Below, piece by piece: positions 53,903 through 62,308 of a DNA stretch of 64,000 nucleotides (the first letter of the stretch is position 1; every line of letters begins with the position of its first letter). The stretch is taken from positions 1 to 64,000 of the forward strand of contig CABZRN010000002.1 in NCBI GenBank assembly GCA_902528175.1, written 5' to 3'. This stretch comes from an uncultured Pelagibacteraceae bacterium. Lineage in GTDB: Bacteria > Pseudomonadota > Alphaproteobacteria > Pelagibacterales > Pelagibacteraceae. The notes under the pieces were generated by a model. The model was not told the DNA's origin. It made no database searches and saw nothing but the letters and a program-made list of their open reading frames with translations. A program made the position numbers and the translations under genes.

Positions 53903-54904
53903 AACTATAATATTCAATATTTTTGTTATTAAATTTGCAAACTCTTTACCATTTATTTTCCTAATTTCATCAACGTCACTCATTATTTTTAAAATATCTT
54001 TCGAATAGTTTGAAGTTTCTGGTCCACCAAAAATTAAATAATGGTTATTTTTATCTTTAGTTAATAATTTTTTCTTTATTAAATTTCTTAATTTTCTTAA
54101 TACAGTTGGCCTTGGAATACCTGTTAACTCTGAAATTGTCATTGCATTGATTCCTTGATTTCCATAATCATTAAGTCTTCTAATGAAAGCATCACCGTTT
54201 TTTAAAGAATTATCCTGTTCTTTTAATTTTTTATACATGACTAAATTCTGGTTGTAGACACAATTTCCCCATATAACCCAAGTTTCAATATCTCCAAATA
54301 TCAATTTCCATCTAGTAATCAATGGAATTTGATAATCAAAAAAATATTGCCAGCATTGTGTAAAATTTTTTTTTATTTTTTCCTCAATTTCATTTTTATG
54401 TATTTTAGCTTTAACTAAATTTTCTTTTTTCAAGTATTCACTGAAATGAGATATTACTCTTGATAAATTCCTTACAGAGTCAACCGGTTTTTGTATCTCT
54501 TGGCCTTTTCTTTGTAACATTACTTTTTTTTTTATTTTTTTAATTGCCCCATCTTTTTCCAATTCCATCATTTTTCTTCTTGTTGTTTCTTTAGAGATAT
54601 TTAGTTCTCTAGATAAATCGATTATATTTATTTTAGGAATTTCAAAATTTTCATTTGAATAAAATTCATCAAATGAATTGACAATAAAATGTTCATTATA
54701 ACCTTTAAAAGCTTTATTTATTAAATATAATAAAATTATATATTTATCAAAATCTTTAAATCTTCTAAACGCTGCTGTAAGCCACTGTTGTTGAAAATAA
54801 AACATTTCAGTGATCAACATGTCATGATATTTTTTAAATACATTAAAACTATCATCTGTTTGTATCTTTGATGAAAATTTTATTTCTTTATTTACAACAG
54901 ACAT
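53897..54904 (-). CDS. tandem winged-helix DNA-binding regulator
   Basis: A 335-residue protein from the ATG at 54904 (MSVVNKEIKFSSKIQTDD). The track's extra 17 residues are hydrophobic and look spurious. Two helix-turn-helix units are visible: IIDLSRELNISKETTRRKMMELEKDGAIKK (in part) near the middle and MTISELTGIPRPTVLRKLRNLIKKKLL near the C-terminus. Both are MarR/Rrf2-like winged helices. The region between (NFTQCWQYFFDYQIPLITRW) may be a dimerisation or sensor segment. It is divergent from a BASS transporter, which it may control. No known family name. Confidence 0.7.
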   Translation of the reverse strand: MSVVNKEIKFSSKIQTDDSFNVFKKYHDMLITEMFYFQQQWLTAAFRRFKDFDKYIILLYLINKAFKGYNEHFIVNSFDEFYSNENFEIPKINIIDLSRELNISKETTRRKMMELEKDGAIKKIKKKVMLQRKGQEIQKPVDSVRNLSRVISHFSEYLKKENLVKAKIHKNEIEEKIKKNFTQCWQYFFDYQIPLITRWKLIFGDIETWVIWGNCVYNQNLVMYKKLKEQDNSLKNGDAFIRRLNDYGNQGINAMTISELTGIPRPTVLRKLRNLIKKKLLTKDKNNHYLIFGGPETSNYSKDILKIMSDVDEIRKINGKEFANLITKILNIIVL

Positions 54905-55004
54905 TGGTTGTAAATAATATGAAAAAAAGTGAAAATTCAAGAATAAATCGATCAAATATTTGTTGAAATTTATTTAATTTACTTCATAAACATTTTGAGG
55001 AATA

Positions 55005-55859
55005 GTGGAATTTGTAAAAAACGTTGGACCCATTGGCATGATATTCATCATGTTTTCATTAGGTTTAAATTTAACTGCTAAAGATTTTTTAGAAGTTGTT
55101 AAAAAACCTAGAAACTTAATAATTGCTATAATTTGCCAAATGGTAATTCTTCCAGTTATTGGAATTATTATTATTTCTTTTTTTCCTATGCAGGCTGAAT
55201 TTCAATTAGGTGTATTTTTATTATTAATATTGCCATCTGCTGTAATGTCGAATTATGCAACAAAATTAGTTAAAGGAAATGTCGCTTTATCAATCACAAT
55301 TACATCATTTTGCGCATTAGTATCATTTATATCTATTCCGATATTTTTAAAAATTTATTCATCATTTTTTAAAGATGTTGAATTCGATTTAAATTTATTA
55401 AAGTTTTCAGTCAGAATGTTTCTATTTATAGCCTTGCCTACATTTGTAGGAATTTTGGTAAGAGGAAACTTTAAAAAATTTTCAGAGCAGAATAACCTAA
55501 GATTTGACCGAGCAGCCTTTTTCTTATTTATCTTTATTGTAATTATAGCAATATTTACTGAAAGAAATAATCTTGGAGGTTACTTTGCAGATGTTGGCGC
55601 AATATCCTTTGTTGTAATTGTATCCATCTTGACATCTGTTTATTTAATTACACAATTTACACTTAAAGAAGTAAGAATACAAAGAACAATTATGATTGAG
55701 GCAATGTTACAAAATGGTGCTATGGGATTAATTGTAGGCGCGCAATTATTCCATGAACTTGAATATATGACACCAATTGCGGTCTATGCTTTAATTCAAT
55801 ATGTGGCTTTAATGTTTTACATAGGTAATATAAATATAAATAGGTTATCTAAAGTCTAG
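55005..55859 (+). CDS. bile acid:sodium symporter (BASS) family transporter
   Basis: A 284-residue inner-membrane protein with about nine helices, GTG start. FVKNVGPIGMIFIMFSLGLNLTAKDFLEV (in part) is the N-terminal family block, LLLILPSAVMSNYATKLVKGNVALSI contains the sodium-binding-type crossing and MIEAMLQNGAMGLIVGAQL the second. BASS members carry organic acids (for example pyruvate, pantoate or bile acids) with sodium. The substrate here is unknown. The next gene starts at its stop (TAGTG). Confidence 0.88.
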   Translation: MEFVKNVGPIGMIFIMFSLGLNLTAKDFLEVVKKPRNLIIAIICQMVILPVIGIIIISFFPMQAEFQLGVFLLLILPSAVMSNYATKLVKGNVALSITITSFCALVSFISIPIFLKIYSSFFKDVEFDLNLLKFSVRMFLFIALPTFVGILVRGNFKKFSEQNNLRFDRAAFFLFIFIVIIAIFTERNNLGGYFADVGAISFVVIVSILTSVYLITQFTLKEVRIQRTIMIEAMLQNGAMGLIVGAQLFHELEYMTPIAVYALIQYVALMFYIGNININRLSKV

Positions 55860-56278
55860 TGAAAAAAATATTTTTTATTTTAATAGTATTCATAACAATC
55901 AATCATAATAATGCTCATGCAAATCTAGAGTCATTTAGCTGTGAAAATCTTATGACAAAAAATAAAGCTTTCATCCTTTATGGAAAAAATTTTGCAAAAG
56001 AAGAGATGTCCCCAAATATTTGGCTTTTTTTTCAAAAAATTGAATTAAATAATAACAAACTGAGTTTAATCAGTGTAGATGATGATAAACCTATTAGAGA
56101 ATGGAAAATAAACTTAACTTCTGGAGAAGCAATTTTAACCCCAATGTTTGATCCCTCGTCAAATTGGCTGTGTCTAAATAAAGATAGACAATTAAAAATG
56201 TTAAGTGATTTATATAAAAGTGGAGCTTTAAGCGGATATGAGTTTGAAAAAGCCAAAAAAAAATTAATTAATAATTAA
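55859..56278 (+). CDS. secreted protein with SHOCT-like tail
   Basis: A 139-residue protein, GTG start overlapping the previous stop. The signal peptide is MKKIFFILIVFITINHNNAHA. The mature part has two cysteines (FSCENLMTK and NWLCLNKDR) that could form a disulfide. The C-terminal LKMLSDLYKSGALSGYEFEKAKKKLI resembles a SHOCT motif (short C-terminal helical pair). The rest is not recognised. Co-transcription with the BASS gene is likely. Confidence 0.65.
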   Translation: MKKIFFILIVFITINHNNAHANLESFSCENLMTKNKAFILYGKNFAKEEMSPNIWLFFQKIELNNNKLSLISVDDDKPIREWKINLTSGEAILTPMFDPSSNWLCLNKDRQLKMLSDLYKSGALSGYEFEKAKKKLINN

Positions 56279-56297
56279 TATATTTTTTTGAATTTAA

Positions 56298-57125
56298 ATG
56301 ATTAGAGCTGTTGTAGTTATACTAAGAATAATCTCACAATTTTTTATCAAAATTAAATTATTTTTTATAGGAAATTTATTCTCATCAATAAGATCATCTA
56401 TACTTTTAAAAAAATTTGTTAAAGTAAAATTTGATGGTCAAGATTGGATTTATAAATGGAATGATTCAGCTGCCGTAAGTTCAGCGTGTTATTATAATCC
56501 TGTAAACAACTATTCTGACACAGATCTTTTTTTTTACAAATATAAACCAAATCAAAATGATATTATCATTGATATTGGGGTTGAAAATGGTTCAGAAATA
56601 CCTGAGTTTTGTAAAGCAGTCGGCTCAAATGGCAAAGTGATAGCTATAGAGGCGGACCCTTTTTGCTGTAGAAGATTAAAAAAATTAAAACAAATTTTAA
56701 ACTTAAGTAATTTAACAATTATTGAGTGCGCTGTAGGTGACGTAAATAAAAAAGTAAAATTTTCTCAGGAAAATCAAGAATTACGAAATAGAGTTTTAGA
56801 TGAAGGTAATGATAACTTTAATTTTATTGAAGTAGAACAAATGAATTTAAATGATATTTTAAAAAAACTAAATTTAGAAAAAATAGATTTCATAAAAGTC
56901 AATATTGAGGGTGGGGAGTCAAATTTATTAAAACACTTAAGTAGTCAGTCTCTTGAAGTAAATAATTGGTGCATCGGATGCCATGATTTTATGGGAGTCA
57001 ATTTTAGAACTTATGATTATGTCAAAAATTGGTTGATAAATAATAAATACAAGGTTTCAAATTATGAACCTCAAAAAAATAAAACATTTTGGAGGAATTA
57101 TTATTTATATGGTTCGAAAATTTAG
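56298..57125 (+). CDS. FkbM-family methyltransferase
   Basis: A 275-residue protein with an N-terminal hydrophobic segment (RAVVVILRIISQFFIKIKLFF). The FkbM methyltransferase core includes IIIDIGVENGSEIPEFCKAVG, VIAIEADPFCCRRLKKL, IECAVGDVNKKVKFSQE and MNLNDILKKLNLEKIDFIKVNIEGGE. FkbM enzymes often O-methylate sugars in surface polysaccharides. It is followed by a glycosyltransferase-like gene, supporting that role. Confidence 0.85.
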   Translation: MIRAVVVILRIISQFFIKIKLFFIGNLFSSIRSSILLKKFVKVKFDGQDWIYKWNDSAAVSSACYYNPVNNYSDTDLFFYKYKPNQNDIIIDIGVENGSEIPEFCKAVGSNGKVIAIEADPFCCRRLKKLKQILNLSNLTIIECAVGDVNKKVKFSQENQELRNRVLDEGNDNFNFIEVEQMNLNDILKKLNLEKIDFIKVNIEGGESNLLKHLSSQSLEVNNWCIGCHDFMGVNFRTYDYVKNWLINNKYKVSNYEPQKNKTFWRNYYLYGSKI

Positions 57126-57141
57126 ATATCAATAATCCACT

Positions 57142-58128
57142 ATGAAAATTTTATTTATACACTCTGAAGGAAATCATGCTCATATAAACGATTTTATGAG
57201 TGATCTTTTGTTACATGGATTAAGAAAACTTCACGGCCCAGAAGTTATTGATTACCCTGGTTGTTGGTACATGTACTCTGATGAAATATTGAAAAGAAAA
57301 TACGATATAAATAAAATATGGGGAAAAGGTTTTACAATAAATAATACATTAAACAACTTTAATTCTATAGACAGAACTGACATTAAAAAAAAAATACAAT
57401 CAAATTTTTTTGATCTTGTTATTTATGGATCTATAAGAAGGTCGAATTTATTCATAGATGATGTTATTAAATACAATAACAAAGTTTTATTTGTAGATGG
57501 AGAGGATGATAATATTATTGATGAAAGATATATTAAATCAGGATTATATTTTAAAAGGGAATTATTAGAAAATAAACATAATGTATTACCTATAAGTTTT
57601 GCTGTTCCCAGAGAAAAAATATTAGAAAATATTAATGAAAAACCTACCAATTTACTTGCACCATTAGTTCCTGGTCGACTTAGCACTTACATATATGACG
57701 ATGAAAAAACTTATTATGATATGTATTCAAATAGTATTTTTGCAATTACAAATAAAAAATTAGGTTGGGATTGTTTAAGACATTATGAAATTCTGATGAA
57801 TGGCTGTATTCCTCTATTTTTTAATATTGAAGATTGTCCTAAATTAATACTTAAAACATTACCCAAGGAAAGATTATCAGAAATTTACTCTAGTTTTCAC
57901 AATATTTTGTCCCTTTATTTTCCTTTCAAAATTTATAAGAAAAAATTCTTATCTATAAAAAAAATATTTTCCTATATTCCAAATATGTTCAAAAATAAAA
58001 GCACATTTACATTTTTGAAGGAAAATTCTAACGTATTGGAAATTAAAAATGAATTATTAAATTTTACTAAACAAAATCTCACAACAGAAATTCTAGCAAA
58101 ATATGTGCTCAATAAACAAAAATTATAA
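57142..58128 (+). CDS. glycosyltransferase-like protein
   Basis: A 328-residue protein that I do not fully recognise. MKILFIHSEGNHAHINDFMSDLL opens a Rossmann-like domain. LVIYGSIRRSNLFIDDVIKY and KVLFVDGEDDNIIDERYIKSG are in the middle. SIFAITNKKLGWDCLRHYEILMNGCIPLFFN has the shape of the donor-binding end (RHYEIL-NGCIP) seen in exostosin-like and some group-1 glycosyltransferases. It lies 16 bases after the FkbM gene and just before tRNA-Met. Surface glycan synthesis is inferred. Confidence 0.6.
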   Translation: MKILFIHSEGNHAHINDFMSDLLLHGLRKLHGPEVIDYPGCWYMYSDEILKRKYDINKIWGKGFTINNTLNNFNSIDRTDIKKKIQSNFFDLVIYGSIRRSNLFIDDVIKYNNKVLFVDGEDDNIIDERYIKSGLYFKRELLENKHNVLPISFAVPREKILENINEKPTNLLAPLVPGRLSTYIYDDEKTYYDMYSNSIFAITNKKLGWDCLRHYEILMNGCIPLFFNIEDCPKLILKTLPKERLSEIYSSFHNILSLYFPFKIYKKKFLSIKKIFSYIPNMFKNKSTFTFLKENSNVLEIKNELLNFTKQNLTTEILAKYVLNKQKL

Positions 58129-58180
58129 TTTCTTGTTTGAATGAAAAAAAATAAGTAGTATAAATCAACAATAATTTAAT

Positions 58181-58257
58181 GGCGGGGTAGCTCAGTTGGT
58201 TAGAGCGCGGGACTCATAAGCCCGAGGTCAGTGGTTCGATCCCACTTCCCGCTACCA
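58181..58257 (+). tRNA. tRNA-Met (CAT), elongator type
   Basis: A 77-base cloverleaf with encoded CCA. The acceptor GGCGGGG pairs with TCCCGCT, the D-arm GCTC-AGTTGGTTA-GAGC is intact, the anticodon arm CGGGACTCATAAGCCCG has CAT at 58215-58217, and the T-arm is AGTGG-TTCGATC-CCACT. The first acceptor pair is G-U rather than the C-A mismatch of initiator tRNA, so I call it elongator Met. A lysidine-modified tRNA-Ile (CAT) is less likely but not excluded by sequence alone. Confidence 0.93.
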
Positions 58258-58259
58258 AA

Positions 58260-58706
58260 TTAATGACAAGCAATATTATATTTTTTTAATCTCCAATAAT
58301 TGTATGGCCAAGGTGTAAGAAAACCCACTGTTAACATTATTGGTATTACCCACCAAGTTAGTATTGCACCACCAGTAAAATAGTAGTCAGTAGCATTCAT
58401 CGCAATTTCCATGCTTATCATTGAAATAAAGCTCATTCCAATTGCAGTATTTAAAGCTTTTAAAAAACTAAATTTTTGTTTCATTAAAATTATTGTTTCT
58501 AGTATTATACTTGTTATCAATCCATTAATTATTGCCAATGTCATTATACCTAATACAGGAAAAGGAATTTTTGTTAGTTGAAAAAATAAAATTGTTCCAA
58601 AATCTCCTATTGAACATCCAAGTAAACACCATGCAGTGTTTTTTGCGCTTCTATTCCAAGTGAGCTTACATGTCCAATGGAAACTCGATACTGATGATTT
58701 TTGCAT
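58260..58706 (-). CDS. DUF4396 family membrane protein
   Basis: A 148-residue protein with about four helices. KNTAWCLLGCSIGDFGTILFF near residue 24 carries the conserved Cys-x3-Cys motif, WWVIPIMLTVGFLTPWPYNYWRL gives the C-terminal block; both match DUF4396. The family is often found beside copper-related genes. Here it follows a cupredoxin gene by three bases on the same strand, so a shared copper role is plausible. The end lies two bases from the tRNA. Confidence 0.85.
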   Translation of the reverse strand: MQKSSVSSFHWTCKLTWNRSAKNTAWCLLGCSIGDFGTILFFQLTKIPFPVLGIMTLAIINGLITSIILETIILMKQKFSFLKALNTAIGMSFISMISMEIAMNATDYYFTGGAILTWWVIPIMLTVGFLTPWPYNYWRLKKYNIACH

Positions 58707-58709
58707 TAA

Positions 58710-59213
58710 TTATTTTATCTTAACTTTAGCAATCATGCCAATTTGATAATGACCTGGAACATTGCATGCAATTTCAATGTTCATTGCATTTTCAAACTTC
58801 CAAACAATGTCACCTTTTTCATTAGGTTCAAGTAACACACTATTACTATGTGAATGACCCATTGACTTGTCCATTTTTGCCATTTTTTTCATTTTTTCTT
58901 TGTCAATTGAATCAGCTAGTAAAATTTCGTTTTCAACCATTTTTTCCATTTCTGGCTGATGTTTTTTGTGCATCATAGCATTAGCTATGTTAAATTCATG
59001 AACTAATTCTCCAGCATTAACAACTTCAAATTTAATCGTTTCACCAGATTTTATATTAAAGCTACTTGGCTCATAATAATTATCATACATTATAACTTTA
59101 ATTGTACGGTTAACTTCTTCAGACTTACCTAAGGAACCAATCATCATATTTTTATCAGCATATGAGTTATATGAAATTAATATGAACACAATTGTTAAAA
59201 ATAATTTAAACAT
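58710..59213 (-). CDS. periplasmic cupredoxin (plastocyanin/azurin-like)
   Basis: A 167-residue secreted copper protein. The signal peptide is MFKLFLTIVFILISYNSYA. The cupredoxin core is YEPSSFNIKSGETIKFEVVNAGELVHEFNI and the C-terminal ACNVPGHYQIGMIAKV gives the Cys, His and Met type-1 copper ligands; the first His is in LVHEFN. Between them is an insert rich in Met, His and Lys (ANAMMHKKHQPEMEKM) that could bind extra copper. Electron transfer or copper handling is inferred. It pairs with DUF4396. Confidence 0.88.
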   Translation of the reverse strand: MFKLFLTIVFILISYNSYADKNMMIGSLGKSEEVNRTIKVIMYDNYYEPSSFNIKSGETIKFEVVNAGELVHEFNIANAMMHKKHQPEMEKMVENEILLADSIDKEKMKKMAKMDKSMGHSHSNSVLLEPNEKGDIVWKFENAMNIEIACNVPGHYQIGMIAKVKIK

Positions 59214-59299
59214 ATATTTATACCTTAATTAAAAAATAGTGGTTTAAAAGAAGTTTTTTTGACACATTGTAAATTTTCGAAAAATGAGGAATATATTCA

Positions 59300-59698
59300 A
59301 TGCTTAAAAAAATAATATTATTATTTATTATCCAACTTTTTATTATAAATCCTTCAATCTCTATTGAGAAAGAGACTACTTTTAACAAAATTTCGTTTGA
59401 TAAAGCTCAATCAGAAGGAAAAGTTGTAATAGTAAGTTCTTGGATAAAATATTGCTCTTCATGCGCTAGTCAGATGAAAGTTTTAAATAAAGCAAAATAT
59501 GATGGAAAACTATTTGATATTAAATTTGATAATATCGAATATTTTTCATTTGATGTAACAGATAAAGATATAGCTAATTTGTTAAATGTAAAATTTCAAA
59601 CTACGCTTTTAATATTTAAGAATAATAATGAAATTTATAGAAGTCTTGGAGAAACAACTGAAGATTTAATTTATGAAGCTTTAAAAAAATCAATTTAA
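59300..59698 (+). CDS. periplasmic thioredoxin-like protein
   Basis: A 132-residue secreted thioredoxin-fold protein. The signal segment is MLKKIILLFIIQLFIINPSISIE. The redox motif is WIKYCSSCASQMKVL (CxxC), followed by FSFDVTDKDIANLLNVKFQTTLLIFKNN (in part), similar to the C-terminal domain of DsbD or TlpA-like proteins. It may reduce periplasmic thiols and accept electrons from CcdA. It is divergent from the cupredoxin gene, which also suggests a shared role in copper-site or cytochrome maturation. Confidence 0.82.
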   Translation: MLKKIILLFIIQLFIINPSISIEKETTFNKISFDKAQSEGKVVIVSSWIKYCSSCASQMKVLNKAKYDGKLFDIKFDNIEYFSFDVTDKDIANLLNVKFQTTLLIFKNNNEIYRSLGETTEDLIYEALKKSI

Positions 59699-59700
59699 TA

Positions 59701-60225
59701 TTAAATTAATCTTTTAAAATCTTTAAAACTTATATTTTTTTTATCTTTTTGAGATATTATCATTTTTTTTGTTGGCCACTTTATCTTTAAATCTTTATCG
59801 TTCCATTTTATTCCTGTTTCAGATTTTGAATGTCTATATTTTGAGGACTTATATAGTAATACCACATTATCGGTTAATGCATAGAAACCATGGGCAAAAC
59901 CAGCTGGAATTAATAATGATTTATTATTCTTTTCTGACAAAATAATCGAAAAATACTTACCAAAAGTTTTAGACCTTTTTCTACAATCAACACTAACATC
60001 GTATATTTTACCACTAAGCACAGTTATTAACTTTGCTTGAGGATTTTTTCTTTGTAAATGCAAACCTCTTAAAACATTTTTTTTTGAGAATGACATTGCA
60101 TCAAAAGGAAACTTAATTTTAAAATTTTTTTCAAGAAATAACTCTCTAAAATAACCTCTGTTATCGTTAAAAGATTTTTTTTTATAAATTAATAAGCCTT
60201 TAATTTTTGTTTTTTTTACTTTCAT
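59701..60225 (-). CDS. rfbC: dTDP-4-dehydrorhamnose 3,5-epimerase family protein
   Basis: A 174-residue cupin-fold epimerase of the RmlC/RfbC family. IKGLLIYKKKSFNDNRGYFRELF, the catalytic-histidine block NVLRGLHLQRKNPQAKLITVLSG, DVSVDCRKRSKTFGKY and IPAGFAHGFYALTDNVVLLYKSS (in part) are all present. It epimerises a dTDP-4-keto-6-deoxysugar. It overlaps the upstream RfbH-like gene by 26 bases and probably works with rfbA and rfbB further upstream in the same minus-strand cluster. Confidence 0.9.
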   Translation of the reverse strand: MKVKKTKIKGLLIYKKKSFNDNRGYFRELFLEKNFKIKFPFDAMSFSKKNVLRGLHLQRKNPQAKLITVLSGKIYDVSVDCRKRSKTFGKYFSIILSEKNNKSLLIPAGFAHGFYALTDNVVLLYKSSKYRHSKSETGIKWNDKDLKIKWPTKKMIISQKDKKNISFKDFKRLI

Positions 60226-61417
60226 TGTTTAATAATTTTTTAAATGTTGAACATATATAATTTAAATCTTTAATATTCATTCCCTGATGACAACCTAATA
60301 AAATTCCGTTCTTCATTACGTCATTGGCCACAGCATCGCAAGTTGGATGTTTCTTATAAATTCTATTTTTCATAACAGGTTGTTTAAGAATATTACCAGT
60401 AAATATAGTCCTCGTTTGTATATTATTTTTTTCAAAAAAAATCTGCATTTGTTTCCTATTAAATTTTTTATTTTTTTTTATTACTAAAGGGAAAGCCAAC
60501 CAAGGTGTCTTTACTCCAGGGTTTTGTTCTGGCAATTTAAAGTAGTTTCTATAATTTGCAAAAAACTTTTTTAAATATTCAAAGTTTTTATTTCTTGTCG
60601 AAATATTTTTTTTTAATTTTTTTATTTGCTCTAAAGCAAAGGCAGCTGAAATTTCCGAAGGTAAAAAATTATAACCTAAATCAGAAAAAATATACTTAGC
60701 GTCATAATCAATTCCAGAAACTTTAACATTAAATCTTTTAGTTGCATTTTCCGACTCATTGAAAACAGCAGACGATCTACCCCAACCTCTTAGAAGTTTT
60801 GCTCTTTCATATAACTTATAATCATTAAAACAAACTATACCACCTGTTCCAGCTCCATTAATAATGTGTGAAGCATAAAAACTATTTGTTGTTATGTCCG
60901 AATATGTGCCTAAATTCTTTTTGTTTACTGTGTAACCTATTGTATCAGCAGAGTCCTCAATGACCTTAAGATTATATTTTTTTGCAATTTTATAAATTTT
61001 TTTCCATTCCGCTATGTTTCCTAATAAATTAGGTATCATCAATGCAACTGTTTTGCTGTTGATACATTTTTCAATTTGATTAGTGTCTGTTAGAAATTTA
61101 TTTTCTTCTGCTCCTACAAAATGAGGGATCAATCCTAATTGATATATTGGTGCAACTGTTGTTGAAAATGTTAAGTTTGGTGTAATTATTTCAGAATCTT
61201 TTTTAAACTTAAATGATGAAAGAGCTAATAAATTTGCAGACGATCCTGAATTAACCATTAAACCATATTTTTTTCCAAAAATTTGAGATATTTTCTTTTC
61301 TAAAGTTTTTACTTTTTTCCCATCAATAAGAGACAAACTGTCATTTTTTAATACATTAAGGACTGCGTTTATCTCTTTTTTATCATATACTGCTCGTCCA
61401 TAATAAATTTTTTTCAT
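60200..61417 (-). CDS. RfbH-like sugar 3-dehydrase (DegT/DnrJ family with His in place of PLP Lys)
   Basis: A 405-residue member of the sugar-aminotransferase fold. VNSGSSANLLALSSF and VIEDSADTIGYTVNKKNLGTYSDI are the PLP/PMP-binding blocks. At the position of the Schiff-base lysine it has histidine (SFYASHIINGAGTGG). That replacement is the mark of PMP-dependent dehydrases such as RfbH (CDP-4-keto-6-deoxyglucose-3-dehydrase) and ColD. LLRGWGRS, YIFSDLGYNFLPSEISAA and TRTIFTGNILKQPV align with RfbH. The four cysteines that hold the RfbH [2Fe-2S] cluster are absent here. 3-Deoxysugar synthesis is the likely role. Confidence 0.82.
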   Translation of the reverse strand: MKKIYYGRAVYDKKEINAVLNVLKNDSLSLIDGKKVKTLEKKISQIFGKKYGLMVNSGSSANLLALSSFKFKKDSEIITPNLTFSTTVAPIYQLGLIPHFVGAEENKFLTDTNQIEKCINSKTVALMIPNLLGNIAEWKKIYKIAKKYNLKVIEDSADTIGYTVNKKNLGTYSDITTNSFYASHIINGAGTGGIVCFNDYKLYERAKLLRGWGRSSAVFNESENATKRFNVKVSGIDYDAKYIFSDLGYNFLPSEISAAFALEQIKKLKKNISTRNKNFEYLKKFFANYRNYFKLPEQNPGVKTPWLAFPLVIKKNKKFNRKQMQIFFEKNNIQTRTIFTGNILKQPVMKNRIYKKHPTCDAVANDVMKNGILLGCHQGMNIKDLNYICSTFKKLLNNESKKNKN

Positions 61418-61456
61418 TATTTGTATTTAGCTTTTATTAAAAAAAACACAATAAGT

Positions 61457-62308
61457 TTATTCAGTTATTATTCTTATTATATCTTTGATATTGCTGTTCT
61501 TAGGTTTCCAACCTTTAAGAGTTTTAAAATTATAAATCTTTTCTTTAATTATTTTATTTGATAGCCATTTTACTTTAAATTTTTTTTGAGAATATTTCTC
61601 TGTTTTTTTAATAATGTCATAAATTTTAAAATAATTTTTGTTTTTTAATATGTAAGTATCTGATTTATAATTTTTTTTTAATATTAATTTTATAGCACGA
61701 ACAATATCTTTTACATTGAGTAAATTAATATACAAATTTTTCGATATAACTTTTGTGACAATATTTCTTTTAAAATTTATTTTTAACAGATTTACTAATT
61801 TTTTTCTTTTATCTCTTAATCCAAAAGTGTCAGAAATAACTAAATTTAAAAATTTAATGTTTTTATTTTCTTTTTTATAAAAACTGATTATTTTCCCAAA
61901 TCCAGCCTTATAAGCAGAATACAAGTTATAACAATTATCTTTTTTTCCATCATAATTTTCCCAAACTGTTGAGAAATTAACAAATTTTTTTACTCTCATT
62001 ATCTTTAGATTTTCAAGAATAATATTACCAAATAGGATATTTGACTCGGATAATTCTTTAATATCTTCAAAATTGTGATTTTTAACATAGTGTGTAGCGC
62101 AGTGAACGACTGTATCGATTTTTATTTTTTTGATTTTATAACTTAAATTTTTATGACTGTTGAAATAAATTTTAATAATATTTTTGTTGTTTGAATTAAT
62201 CTTATATTTTTTCCTTACAGTTATATAAACTTTATTATAAATAGATAGATATTTAAGAAGCTCAGACCCAATAAAACCAGTAGATCCAGTTAAAAGTATA
62301 TTTTTCAC
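61457..62308 (-). CDS. NAD-dependent sugar epimerase/reductase
   Basis: A 283-residue extended short-chain dehydrogenase, strongly lysine-rich. The N-terminal LLTGSTGFIGSELLKYL binds NAD(P). VVHCATHYVKNHNFEDI is the typical HCA segment, FVNFSTVWENYDGKK carries the serine and NLYSAYKAGFGKII the Tyr and Lys of the active site. It probably reduces or epimerises a nucleotide sugar made by the neighbouring genes. It overlaps rfbA by four bases. Confidence 0.83.
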   Translation of the reverse strand: MKNILLTGSTGFIGSELLKYLSIYNKVYITVRKKYKINSNNKNIIKIYFNSHKNLSYKIKKIKIDTVVHCATHYVKNHNFEDIKELSESNILFGNIILENLKIMRVKKFVNFSTVWENYDGKKDNCYNLYSAYKAGFGKIISFYKKENKNIKFLNLVISDTFGLRDKRKKLVNLLKINFKRNIVTKVISKNLYINLLNVKDIVRAIKLILKKNYKSDTYILKNKNYFKIYDIIKKTEKYSQKKFKVKWLSNKIIKEKIYNFKTLKGWKPKNSNIKDIIRIITE

